In this document: positions 1 to 7,588 of the stretch, in pieces
How the letters are laid out: every line of letters starts with the position of its first letter
Numbering within the stretch: position 1 is the stretch's first letter
NCBI RefSeq assembly: GCF_001428025.1
Contig: NZ_LMSC01000007.1
Coordinates: 742,968-806,967 of the forward strand
Source: Phycicoccus sp. Soil748
Lineage (GTDB): Bacteria > Actinomycetota > Actinomycetes > Actinomycetales > Dermatophilaceae
Direction of reading: 5' to 3'
Length of the DNA stretch: 64,000 nt
The notes under the pieces: generated by a model
What the model saw: only the letters and a program-made list of their open reading frames with translations
What the model was told of the DNA's origin: nothing
Database searches by the model: none
Made by a program: the position numbers and the translations under genes

Positions 1-845
1 GTCACCGTGGTGGCGTCCTGTGCGTGCACGAGGTCGTGGTGGGCCCGGTCCAGGCGCACCTCGTGCAGGTACTGGAAGGGGCTGCGCCCCACGTACTCCC
101 GGAACCCCTGCTGCAGCCGGCGCACGCTGACACCGGCGAGCTCAGCCAGCTCGGACGGGGTCCACGGTCGGGCGGGGTCGTCCTCGATCGCGGCGACGAC
201 GCGGCGCACGATCCGGGGTCGGGTGCCCCGGGCTTCCGCGGGCTCCTCCGGCGCGCCGGTGAGCAGCAGCCCCGTCACCAGCAGCTCTCCGAGCTGTCGC
301 TGCATCCGAGGGTCGGCCAACAGCCCCGGTGAACCGGACGTCACCCGGTCGAGGGCGCTCGTGAGCCATGCCAGCCAGTCGCGGCCCGCCGCGGAGCGCA
401 GGTCGAGCTGCAGGGGGAGGGGACGTGGCCGGCGGGCGAGGACCCGCTCGTACTCGCGCCGCAGGAACTCCTCGTCGACCCGGAAACCCACCAGCGTGCA
501 GGACGGGTCCCACGACGGGAGCTGCATCGCCGTGTCCGGGGGGCAGACGGTGGCTCGCTCGGAGTCGGACACCAGGGCCACGCCGGCGACGCGGTGCTCG
601 AGCCGACCGGACGCGGCGATGTTCACCGCCCACGCCCCCGGGTGGTCGGTGTGCACGCGGACGGTCGCCCCGAGGGTCATGCGCGTGACCCGGCACGGCC
701 CGAGGTCGACGACGCCCACCTCGGACAGGCCGGCCGGGCCCCGCGACAGGGGGCGCATGGAGTGCGGGAAGTACGCCTGGGCAACGGCGTCGTGGACGCC
801 CTCCCAGTCGTCGAACGTGGGAGCCGAGGTGAAGACGTGGCTCAA
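1..845 (-). CDS. AraC-family transcriptional regulator (C-terminus cut by window edge)
   Basis: The reverse strand is open from a TTG at 845 to the left edge, giving about 281 residues with no stop. A GAGGAGG ribosome site lies about 6 nt before the TTG, which decides this start. The last 70 visible residues form an AraC helix-turn-helix: a first helix reading SELAELAGVSVRRLQQGFRE, then the family signature GRSPFQYLHEVRLDRAH. The N-terminal part looks like the AraC-binding-like sensor domain of aromatic-pathway regulators. It is read in the same direction as the upstream hydrolase gene and next to the phenol operon, so I infer it controls phenol or catechol use. A pair of 16-bp direct repeats 100 bp upstream of its start could be its own operator. 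The effector is unknown and the C-terminus is not visible. Confidence 0.85.
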   Translation of the reverse strand, partial: MSHVFTSAPTFDDWEGVHDAVAQAYFPHSMRPLSRGPAGLSEVGVVDLGPCRVTRMTLGATVRVHTDHPGAWAVNIAASGRLEHRVAGVALVSDSERATVCPPDTAMQLPSWDPSCTLVGFRVDEEFLRREYERVLARRPRPLPLQLDLRSAAGRDWLAWLTSALDRVTSGSPGLLADPRMQRQLGELLVTGLLLTGAPEEPAEARGTRPRIVRRVVAAIEDDPARPWTPSELAELAGVSVRRLQQGFREYVGRSPFQYLHEVRLDRAHHDLVHAQDATTV

Positions 846-944
846 CGGGGACCTCCTCGTCCCATGGTCGTGCGCCATTGTCGCCGAGCGGGGGGACCGG
901 GCTCAACAGCCGTCCGCGACGGCGTCCCCCGACCGCACCGGGCC

Positions 945-980
945 GCTGCGCCCAGCGGATGGGGGCTGCGTCCAGCGGAT
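945..980. promoter_or_regulatory. Tandem 16-bp direct repeats upstream of the araC-like gene
   Basis: GCTGCGCCCAGCGGAT at 945-960 recurs at 965-980 with one mismatch, period 20 bp. AraC/XylS proteins bind direct repeats about two helical turns apart, so this is a plausible operator for the adjacent AraC-type regulator. It lies 100 bp upstream of that gene's start codon. Function is inferred from geometry only. Confidence 0.45.
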
Positions 981-1047
981 CGTGCCGTGGCGTGGACGCG
1001 GCTAGCGTCCGCAGCCTCGACGGCGAGAGGAGGTCAGCGTGGGCGCA

Positions 1048-1881
1048 TCAGCCCAGGAAGTCGCCCACCAGGCGCGTGAACTCCTCGGCGTGCTCGATCT
1101 GCACCCAGTGGCCGCAGCGGCCGAAGACGTGCAGCTGGGCGTCGTCGATGAGCTCGAGCAGCCGCAGCGAGTTCGACAGGGGGATCACCTGGTCGTCCCG
1201 GCCGTGCACGACGAGGGTGGGCACCGCGATCGAGCGAATGAGGTCCTCGTCGACGGTCATGGCGTCGACGCTGTGCTGGCGCGGCGCGGGGAACATCGAG
1301 CTGAAAGCCTCCTGGACCCCGGGCCGGGTGGCGGCCTCCAGGCGCGAGCGGGCCAGGTCGTCGGTCAGCAGCGACCGGTCGTGGGCGAACACACCCATGA
1401 GGTCGCGCATGGCCTCCAGGGACGGCTCGAAACCCCACACTGCGTCCAGCCCCGGGGTGATCTCGAACGGCACACCGACACTCCCCATGAGCACCAGCCT
1501 GTCGACGCGCTCCGGTGCCCGGGTGGCCATGCTCAGGGCGAGCGCACCCCCGAAGCTGTTGCCCACCAACGAGACCCGCTCGAGGCCGAGGGCGTCGAGG
1601 AAGCCGAGCAGGTGGTCGGTCCAGGCCTGCATGCCGTACGCGACGCCGTCGGGGCGCTCGGTGTAGCCGAAGCCGAGGACGTCCGGGGCGAGGACCCGGT
1701 GCTGCCTGGCCAGCTCGGGCAGCGTGAGGCGCCAGTTCGCCCAGGCGGTCACCCCGGGCCCGGAGCCGTGGATGAGGACGACCGGCGAGCCCTCGCCGAC
1801 GTCGTGGTAGTTGGTCGCGATGCCGTCGACGTCGACGGTCAGGGCGATCTCGGGGCTGGTCCGGGTGGTCACGGCGCTCAC
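1048..1881 (-). CDS. dmpD: 2-hydroxymuconate semialdehyde hydrolase (alpha/beta hydrolase)
   Basis: This 277-residue alpha/beta hydrolase would cleave the ring-fission product of (methyl)catechol, releasing 2-hydroxypenta-2,4-dienoate plus formate or acetate. It shows the oxyanion-hole motif LIHGSGPG (36-43), the nucleophile elbow GNSFGG with Ser109, an acidic residue in GRDD (229-230) and the catalytic His258 in GRCGHW. These match the TodF/XylF/DmpD subfamily. The GTG at 1881 is chosen because GGAGGA precedes it at good spacing; an ATG at 1932 lacks this and adds a low-complexity leader. It is transcribed divergently from the ferredoxin-catechol dioxygenase operon, so one enzyme of the meta pathway is split off onto the opposite strand. 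Substrate range within the family cannot be read from sequence. Confidence 0.85.
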   Translation of the reverse strand: MSAVTTRTSPEIALTVDVDGIATNYHDVGEGSPVVLIHGSGPGVTAWANWRLTLPELARQHRVLAPDVLGFGYTERPDGVAYGMQAWTDHLLGFLDALGLERVSLVGNSFGGALALSMATRAPERVDRLVLMGSVGVPFEITPGLDAVWGFEPSLEAMRDLMGVFAHDRSLLTDDLARSRLEAATRPGVQEAFSSMFPAPRQHSVDAMTVDEDLIRSIAVPTLVVHGRDDQVIPLSNSLRLLELIDDAQLHVFGRCGHWVQIEHAEEFTRLVGDFLG

Positions 1882-1980
1882 GGTGTCTCCTCCAGGGCGG
1901 GTCGCGGTCGGCGGGCGAGGTTCGGTCGGCACGCGGGGTTCGCGACCAGTGAGCCACGACCTCGCGCCGGACGGCCGGCG

Positions 1981-1999
1981 CGTTCCGGCGTGAGGAACG
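1981..1999. promoter_or_regulatory. IclR-type palindrome before the phenol hydroxylase operon
   Basis: CGTTCC-GGCGTGA-GGAACG lies in the 200-bp divergent region between the hydrolase and ferredoxin genes, 83 bp before the ferredoxin GTG. The same 6-bp arms with the same 7-nt spacing occur at 9428-9448 and 10332-10352. Two IclR genes are in the cluster and IclR sites are typically imperfect palindromes of this size, so I infer one of them binds here. Confidence 0.6.
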
Positions 2000-2081
2000 A
2001 CGGTGGTCGCAGCCGTGGACCGGCGCGACTCTCGTTGACGAGCGGCACCCGCCTCTCACCACTGAACGCAAGGGAGCGGCA

Positions 2082-2483
2082 GTGCCGACCGTGACGATCC
2101 ACCCCACGGGCGAGGTGATCTACCTCCAGCCCGGCCAGACGGTGCTCAGCGGCCTCTACCAGGCGGGGTTCGCCTACACCGTGGGGTGCCGCCGCGGAGG
2201 GTGCGCGATCTGCAAGGTCGACTGCCGGGCGGGCGACTTCACCTACTGCCGTCCCGTGGCCGACACCGTCATCTCCGACGCCGAGCAGGCAGACGGCACC
2301 TGCCTGACCTGCCGAGCCGTCCCCGAGGGCGACATCACCATCGAGCTGCGCGGCGAGGACGTCCGTCTCGTCAACCGGTTCCTCCACCAGATCAACGACA
2401 AGGCCCGGCAGCGCGCCGAGGCGCACGCCGCCGCGAACAGCGCGGCCGGCACCCCCGAGAAGGAGCAGTCATGGGAGTCATGA
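2082..2483 (+). CDS. dmpQ: Plant-type [2Fe-2S] ferredoxin (XylT/DmpQ-like)
   Basis: This 133-residue ferredoxin starts at a GTG preceded by AGGGAG. It has the chloroplast-type cluster signature: CRRGGCAIC supplies the CX4CX2C cysteines near residues 36-44 and CLTC supplies the fourth near residue 74. XylT and DmpQ re-reduce the oxidised iron of catechol 2,3-dioxygenase when it is inactivated by substituted catechols. The stop lies inside the start of the dioxygenase gene, which implies translational coupling. The roughly 40-residue C-terminal tail is longer and more charged than in the Pseudomonas homologues. It could also supply electrons elsewhere, but the monooxygenase already has its own reductase. 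Confidence 0.88.
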   Translation: MPTVTIHPTGEVIYLQPGQTVLSGLYQAGFAYTVGCRRGGCAICKVDCRAGDFTYCRPVADTVISDAEQADGTCLTCRAVPEGDITIELRGEDVRLVNRFLHQINDKARQRAEAHAAANSAAGTPEKEQSWES

Positions 2484-3385
2484 GGTTGGGCTACGCCCAC
2501 ATCCGCGTCACGGACCTGGCCGAGGCCAAGGACCACTACGCCAACACGATGGGCCTGTACGAGACCCACGCCGAGGGCAACAAGGTCTACTACAAGGCCT
2601 GGGACGAGTGGGACCACCACTCGGTCGTCCTCGAGGAGGGCGGCGTCGGCGTCGTCAAGTACGGCTGGAAGGTCCAGCACTCCACCGACCTCGACGACAT
2701 CGAGGCGAAGGCGACCGCGTTCGGTGTCACGGTCGACCGGATGAGCAAGGGCGACAACCCGGAGATCGGTGACGGCATCCGGTTCACGACCCCCTCGGAC
2801 CACGTCTTCGAGGTCTACCACGAGGCCACCCTGGTGGGCACCGAGGTCGGCGTGCACAACCCCGACGCGTTCCCCCGCCACCTGGTGGGCGTGGGCGTGC
2901 CTGCCCTGGACCACTCGCTCATCACCGCCGAGGACCCGGGCCAGATGGACCGCTTTCTCTCGGAGGTGTTCGGGTTCTACGCGACCGAGCGGGTGCAGAC
3001 CAGCCTCGACGACGACGCCGACATCATCGCCACGTGGATGACGAGCAGCAACCAGATCCACCAGCTCGCGGTCCTCTCCGGACCGCAGGGCAAGCTGCAC
3101 CACTTCGCGTTTCGCCTGAACGACTGGAACGAGGTCGGCCGTGCCGCCGACCTGTTCTCGATGGATGACGTCCCGATCGACGTCGGCCCGACCCGCCACG
3201 GCATCACGCGCGGGCAGACCGTCTACTTCTTCGACCCCTCGGGCAACCGCAACGAGGTCTTCTCCGGCGGCTACCTCGCCTACCCGGACCGGCCGACGAA
3301 CGTGTGGACCCCCGAGGCACTCGGCAAGGGTGTGTTCTACCACTCGCGCGAGCTCAACGACGCCTTCACGTCGGTCCTGACCTGA
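2471..3385 (+). CDS. dmpB: Catechol 2,3-dioxygenase (extradiol)
   Basis: The 304-residue protein performs extradiol cleavage of catechol to 2-hydroxymuconate semialdehyde using Fe(II). It has two VOC modules. The predicted iron ligands align with XylE: His148 (ALDH), His211 (KLHHFAF) and Glu262 (NRNEVF). The second-shell His197, His243 and Tyr252 are also kept, the last two in the hallmark TRHGITRG...YFFDPSGNRNE stretch. MGVMRLG matches the XylE N-terminus, so the ATG at 2471 is preferred over an in-frame ATG at 2480, and GGAG precedes it. It overlaps the ferredoxin gene by 13 bp. Product recognition is strong; preference for substituted catechols is not determinable. Confidence 0.96.
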   Translation: MGVMRLGYAHIRVTDLAEAKDHYANTMGLYETHAEGNKVYYKAWDEWDHHSVVLEEGGVGVVKYGWKVQHSTDLDDIEAKATAFGVTVDRMSKGDNPEIGDGIRFTTPSDHVFEVYHEATLVGTEVGVHNPDAFPRHLVGVGVPALDHSLITAEDPGQMDRFLSEVFGFYATERVQTSLDDDADIIATWMTSSNQIHQLAVLSGPQGKLHHFAFRLNDWNEVGRAADLFSMDDVPIDVGPTRHGITRGQTVYFFDPSGNRNEVFSGGYLAYPDRPTNVWTPEALGKGVFYHSRELNDAFTSVLT

Positions 3386-3404
3386 CGAGCCGGGGAGCCG
3401 AACC

Positions 3405-3914
3405 ATGTTGCTGCGCAACGAGCTCACCCTCACCTACGACGGTGCGCGCCTCGCTCTCGACGCCGCGGTGCGCCGGGCCCAGGCCCTGGGCGTCGCGGTG
3501 AACGTGGCCGTCGCCGACACGGGTGGTGGGCTGCTGGCCTTTGCCCGGATGGACGGGGCGTTCGCCGTGTCCGGGGCCATCGCCCAGGACAAGGCGTGGA
3601 CCGTGGCCGGCTTCGGCGGGGTCGCCACCGACGACTTCTACGACGCCATCGCGGGTGAGGACCCCGTCCGCGAGGGCATCGGCCAGCGCGGGCGGGTCGC
3701 GGCCTTCGGCGGGGGGGTCCCGATCGTGCTCGGCGGGGGTGCCGTCGGTGCCGTCGGCGTCTCGGGCGGGTCCGCCGCCCAGGACAAGGACATCGCCTCC
3801 ACCGGCGCCGCTGCGGTGGTCGCCGGCGTCACCGGGGTGAGCCCCACCTTCTTCTGCCACCGCGACGTCACCGAGAGGACGCACCATGACCCCGTTCATG
3901 CAGCGAGTAGCTGA
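3405..3914 (+). CDS. GlcG/HbpS-family (DUF336) heme-binding-like protein
   Basis: The 169-residue protein has the GlcG/HbpS fold signature: an N-terminal LTYDGARLALDAAVRRAQ helix, VAVADTGGGLLAFARMDGA, and a glycine-rich GGGVPIVLGGGAVGAVGVSGG core. Family members bind heme or small ligands or act as accessory proteins. Genes of this family often sit in meta-cleavage and other aromatic clusters, but their role there is not settled. There is no signal peptide, so it should be cytosolic. It lies 19 bp after the catechol dioxygenase gene, and its last 29 bp overlap the next gene. I would not assign an enzymatic step to it. Confidence 0.8.
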   Translation: MLLRNELTLTYDGARLALDAAVRRAQALGVAVNVAVADTGGGLLAFARMDGAFAVSGAIAQDKAWTVAGFGGVATDDFYDAIAGEDPVREGIGQRGRVAAFGGGVPIVLGGGAVGAVGVSGGSAAQDKDIASTGAAAVVAGVTGVSPTFFCHRDVTERTHHDPVHAASS

Positions 3915-4326
3915 GCTCGTCGGCACCCCCGAGGACGACCTCGTGGCCCTGGGCGCGATGTCGCCCCCACCGGTGACCCGGCTCAGCCGGCGCATCGCCA
4001 CGGGCACCGGCGCCGACCGGCAGGTGATGATCCGCTCGCTCGCCGAGCAGCTCGTCAGCGAGGCCAACGCGGTCCTCGGCGCGGCCGACGACCGGCTGGA
4101 GCTCGTCGACGAGACCCTGCCGACCGAGCTCGCCTTCCGGGTCGTCCACCGCGGCCGCGCGGCCCGCGTCTCGACGACGTTCGAGGACGGCACGGCGTAC
4201 GGCCGGCTGGTCGGCGACGGCATCGAGTCCGAGGAGCCCGTCGAGCTCGAGGACGCCGACGCCCTGCCCGACCTGCTGGTCCGCCTGCTCGTCGAGTCGG
4301 GTGTCACCCACCACCACGTCGCCTGA
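3886..4326 (+). CDS. Unrecognised 146-residue protein in the phenol hydroxylase operon
   Basis: I do not recognise this family. The ATG at 3886 has GAGAGGA 7 nt upstream and overlaps the preceding gene by 29 bp; the stop is 11 bp before dmpL. The protein is acidic, has no cysteine, no signal peptide and no membrane segment. It has a helical first half and a probable beta-rich second half. In Pseudomonas operons the position directly before dmpL is taken by dmpK, a protein of about 90 residues needed for hydroxylase iron loading. This protein is longer and shows no visible similarity to DmpK. It may be a functional replacement or an unrelated accessory protein. Confidence 0.75.
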   Translation: MTPFMQRVAELVGTPEDDLVALGAMSPPPVTRLSRRIATGTGADRQVMIRSLAEQLVSEANAVLGAADDRLELVDETLPTELAFRVVHRGRAARVSTTFEDGTAYGRLVGDGIESEEPVELEDADALPDLLVRLLVESGVTHHHVA

Positions 4327-4337
4327 GGAGGCACGCC

Positions 4338-5375
4338 ATGCAGTATGAGCTCCGCACGCAGGTCATCGAACCGCAACGCAAGACCTTCACCCACCTGGTG
4401 AAGCGCTACGGCGACCGCCCCGCCTCCCGCTACGAGGAGGGGACGATCGACGTCCAGGCCAAGGAGAACTTCCACTACCGACCGCTGTGGGACCCGCAGC
4501 ACGAGCTCTACGACGAGACGCTCAGTGCCTTCCGGCTCACCGACCCGTACTCGTTCACCGACCCACGGCAGTACTACTACGCGCCGTACGTCAGCTCGCG
4601 GGCCGCCATGGCGGAGGCGATGGCGGCGACGCTGGACTACCTCGACTCCCGCGACCTGCTGTCGCGGCTCCCCGAGGGGTGGGCCACGCTCGTCGGCGAG
4701 CTGCTCGTGCCGTTGCGGCACTACGAGTCGGGCGCGCAGATGGTGTGCAGCGACGTCACGCGTTTCGGGTTCGGCACGACGATCACCCAGTGCGCCGGCT
4801 ACGCCGCGTTCGACCGCATCGGCAACGCCCAGTCGTTGAGCCGCCTGGGCATCGCCCTGGGCGGTGGGACGGCAGAGCTGCTCACCCAGGCGAAGACCCG
4901 GTGGGTCGAGGACGCACCACTGCAGGGCCTGCGCCGCTTCGTCGAGGAGCTCTTCCTCGAGAAGGACTGGGGCCGTGCGCTCGTCCGACTCGACGTCACC
5001 GACCGCCTCGTCTACGCGCTCTTCCACGGCCACCTCGACGACGCCGCCATCGAGTCCGGGGCCGGGGCGTACAGCCTCGTGGCTCAGCACTTCGCCACGT
5101 GGTTCAAGGACCAGCGCAAGTGGCTCGACGGCCTCTACAAGGCGTGGGCTGCGGACCCGTCGACCGGGTCGGCCAACGCCGCCCTGCTCGCGAGCACCAC
5201 GACCGAGGCCCTCGAGGAGGCGCTGCGCGCTGTCCGCCCGGTCGCCCTGCGCGTCGACGAGCTCGTCGCCTCCGGTGCGGTCGCCGCGCTCGAGGCCACC
5301 GCCGACGGCATCCGCGAAGCCGTCCGCGCCGCCGGCCCCGACACGGCCGCGGCCCCCGCGGCCCCCACGGCCTGA
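4338..5375 (+). CDS. dmpL: Phenol hydroxylase, oxygenase beta subunit
   Basis: The 345-residue beta subunit pairs with DmpN in the (alpha-beta-gamma)2 hydroxylase. It shares long diagnostic stretches with DmpL, including NFHYRPLWDPQHEL near residue 46, DPRQYYYAPYV, LLVPLRHYE and QSLSRLGIALGGGT. As expected for a beta subunit, it keeps the helical fold of the ferritin-like family but no complete di-iron ligand set. A GAGGAGG ribosome site precedes the ATG. The C-terminal 30 residues are Ala/Pro-rich and probably disordered. It sits in the order L-M-N-O-P seen in Pseudomonas phenol hydroxylases. Confidence 0.95.
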   Translation: MQYELRTQVIEPQRKTFTHLVKRYGDRPASRYEEGTIDVQAKENFHYRPLWDPQHELYDETLSAFRLTDPYSFTDPRQYYYAPYVSSRAAMAEAMAATLDYLDSRDLLSRLPEGWATLVGELLVPLRHYESGAQMVCSDVTRFGFGTTITQCAGYAAFDRIGNAQSLSRLGIALGGGTAELLTQAKTRWVEDAPLQGLRRFVEELFLEKDWGRALVRLDVTDRLVYALFHGHLDDAAIESGAGAYSLVAQHFATWFKDQRKWLDGLYKAWAADPSTGSANAALLASTTTEALEEALRAVRPVALRVDELVASGAVAALEATADGIREAVRAAGPDTAAAPAAPTA

Positions 5376-5390
5376 CCAGGAGGAGACGAC

Positions 5391-5684
5391 ATGACTGCCA
5401 CACCCGCCGCCACCCGCACCGTGGGCGTCGACATCCAGGAGAGCGAGGCGAACCGCTCCGTCGTCGAGGCCATCGAGGCGACGAACGACGGCTGCACCGT
5501 CAAGCACATGCCCGGCCTCGTCCGGATCTCCGCCCCGGGCCGACTGGTCGTCACCCGGGAGGCGGTCGAGGAGCGCCTCGGCCGCGAGTGGGAGACGCAC
5601 GAGTTCCAGCTGGCCATCGTCAGCTACTTCGGGCACATCAAGGAATGGGATGACGACGAGATCGTCATCGCCTGGGACCACTGA
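5391..5684 (+). CDS. dmpM: Phenol hydroxylase regulatory/effector protein
   Basis: The 97-residue protein is the cofactor-less MmoB/DmpM-type effector that binds the hydroxylase and tunes substrate access and electron transfer. It shows the family pattern VGVDIQESEANRSVVEAI, then the central MPGLVRISAPGRLVV and the C-terminal VSYFGHIKEWDDDEIVIAW segment. AGGAGG lies just upstream of the ATG. It is placed between the beta and alpha subunit genes, with gaps of 15 bp on each side, in the standard order. Confidence 0.93.
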   Translation: MTATPAATRTVGVDIQESEANRSVVEAIEATNDGCTVKHMPGLVRISAPGRLVVTREAVEERLGREWETHEFQLAIVSYFGHIKEWDDDEIVIAWDH

Positions 5685-5699
5685 GAAAGGTTGCGAGAC

Positions 5700-7235
5700 A
5701 TGACCATCGCCCCCAAGGGCCCCCGCAAGCTGACCATGAAGCAGCGCTACGAGGCGCTGACCCGGGACCTCGACTGGGAGCCGAGCTACGTCGACAAGCG
5801 CGACGTGTTCCCCCACACCGAGTTCGAGGGCATCAAGATCCACGACTGGGGCAAGTGGGAGGACCCCTTCCGCCTCACCGTCGACGCCTACGCGAAGTAC
5901 CAGGCCGAGAAGGACAAGCGCCTCTACGCCGTGCTCGACGGGTTCGCCCAGAGCCAGGGGCACCTCAGCCTCACCGACGCGTCGTACCTCAACGCGATGA
6001 AGGTGTTCCTCCAGGGCGTCACGCCGCTGGAGTACACGGCGCACCGGAACTTCGCCTACCTGGCCCGGCACCTCAACGGCCCGGGACCGCGCTTCGCCGC
6101 CCTCTGCCAGTCGATCGACGAGCTGCGCCACACGCAGACCGAGATCCACACGCTCAGCAACTACAACAAGTACTACGGCGGCTTCCACAACTACCTCGAG
6201 CAGCACGACCGGGTCTGGTACCTCTCGGTGCCGAAGTCGTTCTTCGACGACGCGCTGTCCGCCGGGCCGTTCGAGTTCCTCATCGCCATCGGGTTCTCCT
6301 TCGAGTACCTCCTGACCAACCTGCTGTTCGTGCCGTTCATGTCAGGCGCGTCGTTCAACGGCGACCTGCCGACGATGACCTTCGGCTTCTCGGCGCAGTC
6401 CGACGAGTCGCGCCACATGACCCTCGGGCTCGAGGCGATCAAGTTCATCCTCGAGCAGGACGAGGGCAACGTCCCGATCGTCCAGGCGTGGATCGACAAG
6501 TGGTTCTGGCGCGGGTACCGCGTCACGGCGCTGGTCGCGCAGATGCTCGACTACATGTTGCCGCGCAAGGTGATGAGCTGGAAGGAGTCCTTCGAGCTGT
6601 ACTTCGAGGAGCAGATGCTCGGGGGCCTGTTCGCCGACCTCGCCTTCTACGGCATCACGCCGCCGAAGCACGTCGACGACGCCATCGCCGAGAAGGAGAC
6701 CCTGTCACACCAGGTGTACTGGACCCTCTACCAGTTCTCGCACGCGGCGGCCTTCACGACCTCGGTCCCCGACGCCGAGCACCAGCAGTGGCTGCGGGAC
6801 AACTACCCCGACACCTTCGAGCAGCTCTACCAGCCGCTGTGGGCCAAGGAGGAGAAGAACATCGAGGCCGGTGGCCGGCACTTCTGGCGCGGCCTGCCCC
6901 AGCTCTGCCAGGTCTGCCAGGTGCCGATGCTCTTCACCGAGCCGGGCGACCCGACGACGATCTGCCAGCGCGAGTCGGTGTACGACGGCGAGACGTTCCA
7001 GACCTGCTCGAACGGCTGCCAGTGGATCTTCGAGCGCGAGCCGGAGAAGTACGTCCAGGCGTGGCTGCCCGTGCACCAGATCTACCAGGGGAGCTGCGGC
7101 GGGCCGACCCTGCCGGACGTCCTGCAGTGGTACGGCCTCGAGGAGGGTGACAGCGGCGAGTACAAGGGCTCCGTCGACGAGAAGAACTGGAACACCTGGC
7201 ACGACGACCACGCACCGACCGGAACGGAGGGCTGA
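5700..7235 (+). CDS. dmpN: Phenol hydroxylase, catalytic alpha subunit (di-iron)
   Basis: The 511-residue alpha subunit holds the carboxylate-bridged di-iron site that hydroxylates phenol to catechol. The ligands are visible: Glu111 (TPLEYTA), Glu141 and His144 (DELRH), Glu202 (FSFEYLL), Glu236 and His239 (SDESRH). A C-terminal YHS-type zinc domain starts at CQVCQVP near residue 403, with CSNGCQWIF further on, as in DmpN. The ATG at 5700 has AAAGG upstream; a TTG at 5691 in the same frame lies on top of that site and is less likely. Length and motif order agree with phenol and methylphenol hydroxylases rather than toluene-4-monooxygenase. The exact substrate is not proven. Confidence 0.96.
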   Translation: MTIAPKGPRKLTMKQRYEALTRDLDWEPSYVDKRDVFPHTEFEGIKIHDWGKWEDPFRLTVDAYAKYQAEKDKRLYAVLDGFAQSQGHLSLTDASYLNAMKVFLQGVTPLEYTAHRNFAYLARHLNGPGPRFAALCQSIDELRHTQTEIHTLSNYNKYYGGFHNYLEQHDRVWYLSVPKSFFDDALSAGPFEFLIAIGFSFEYLLTNLLFVPFMSGASFNGDLPTMTFGFSAQSDESRHMTLGLEAIKFILEQDEGNVPIVQAWIDKWFWRGYRVTALVAQMLDYMLPRKVMSWKESFELYFEEQMLGGLFADLAFYGITPPKHVDDAIAEKETLSHQVYWTLYQFSHAAAFTTSVPDAEHQQWLRDNYPDTFEQLYQPLWAKEEKNIEAGGRHFWRGLPQLCQVCQVPMLFTEPGDPTTICQRESVYDGETFQTCSNGCQWIFEREPEKYVQAWLPVHQIYQGSCGGPTLPDVLQWYGLEEGDSGEYKGSVDEKNWNTWHDDHAPTGTEG

Positions 7236-7238
7236 AGG

Positions 7239-7565
7239 ATGACCGTCAAGAGCATCGGCGCGTACGAGTTCCCGTCGCGCTCACGCCAGGAGCTGTACGG
7301 GGACGACCAGCTCGTCCACGTGTGGTTCACCGACACCCTGTGGTTCGCCGCCGCTGCCTGCTTCCGGGCGCCGAGGGCGATGACCTGGGCCGACTTCTGG
7401 AACGGCGTCGTGGTCCCCTTCGCCGAGGAGGACCCCGACTTCGACGCGGCCGCACCGCGGGTGTGGACCCTGCACGGCGCGCAGTTCCAGCCGCGCGACG
7501 ACCAGACGCTCGCCGAGCTGGGCGTGGGGCACAAGGACGTCATCGGCACGCGTGTGGCGGCCTGA
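7239..7565 (+). CDS. dmpO: Phenol hydroxylase, oxygenase gamma subunit
   Basis: The 108-residue gamma subunit completes the hydroxylase hexamer. It has the DmpO pattern: VKSIGAYEFPSRSRQELYG at the start, then MTWADFWNGVVVPF and a C-terminal LHGAQFQPRDDQTLAELGVGHKD-like tail. It is slightly shorter than the approximately 119-residue Pseudomonas protein. The gap to dmpN is 3 bp and to the reductase gene 23 bp, consistent with one mRNA. Confidence 0.92.
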   Translation: MTVKSIGAYEFPSRSRQELYGDDQLVHVWFTDTLWFAAAACFRAPRAMTWADFWNGVVVPFAEEDPDFDAAAPRVWTLHGAQFQPRDDQTLAELGVGHKDVIGTRVAA

Positions 7566-7588
7566 AGCGGACCACCCGGAGGAGAGAC

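Noticed and set aside
142-906. A complete reverse-strand frame of 254 codons at the left edge
   Set aside because: It overlaps the AraC-like gene in a different frame; only the edge-truncated frame has the AraC helix-turn-helix.
3366-6206. A 946-codon open frame on the reverse strand across the phenol hydroxylase genes
   Set aside because: It is an antisense shadow created by high GC; the forward genes there match known subunits with catalytic residues, and the antisense product is low-complexity Val/Arg/Gly-rich.
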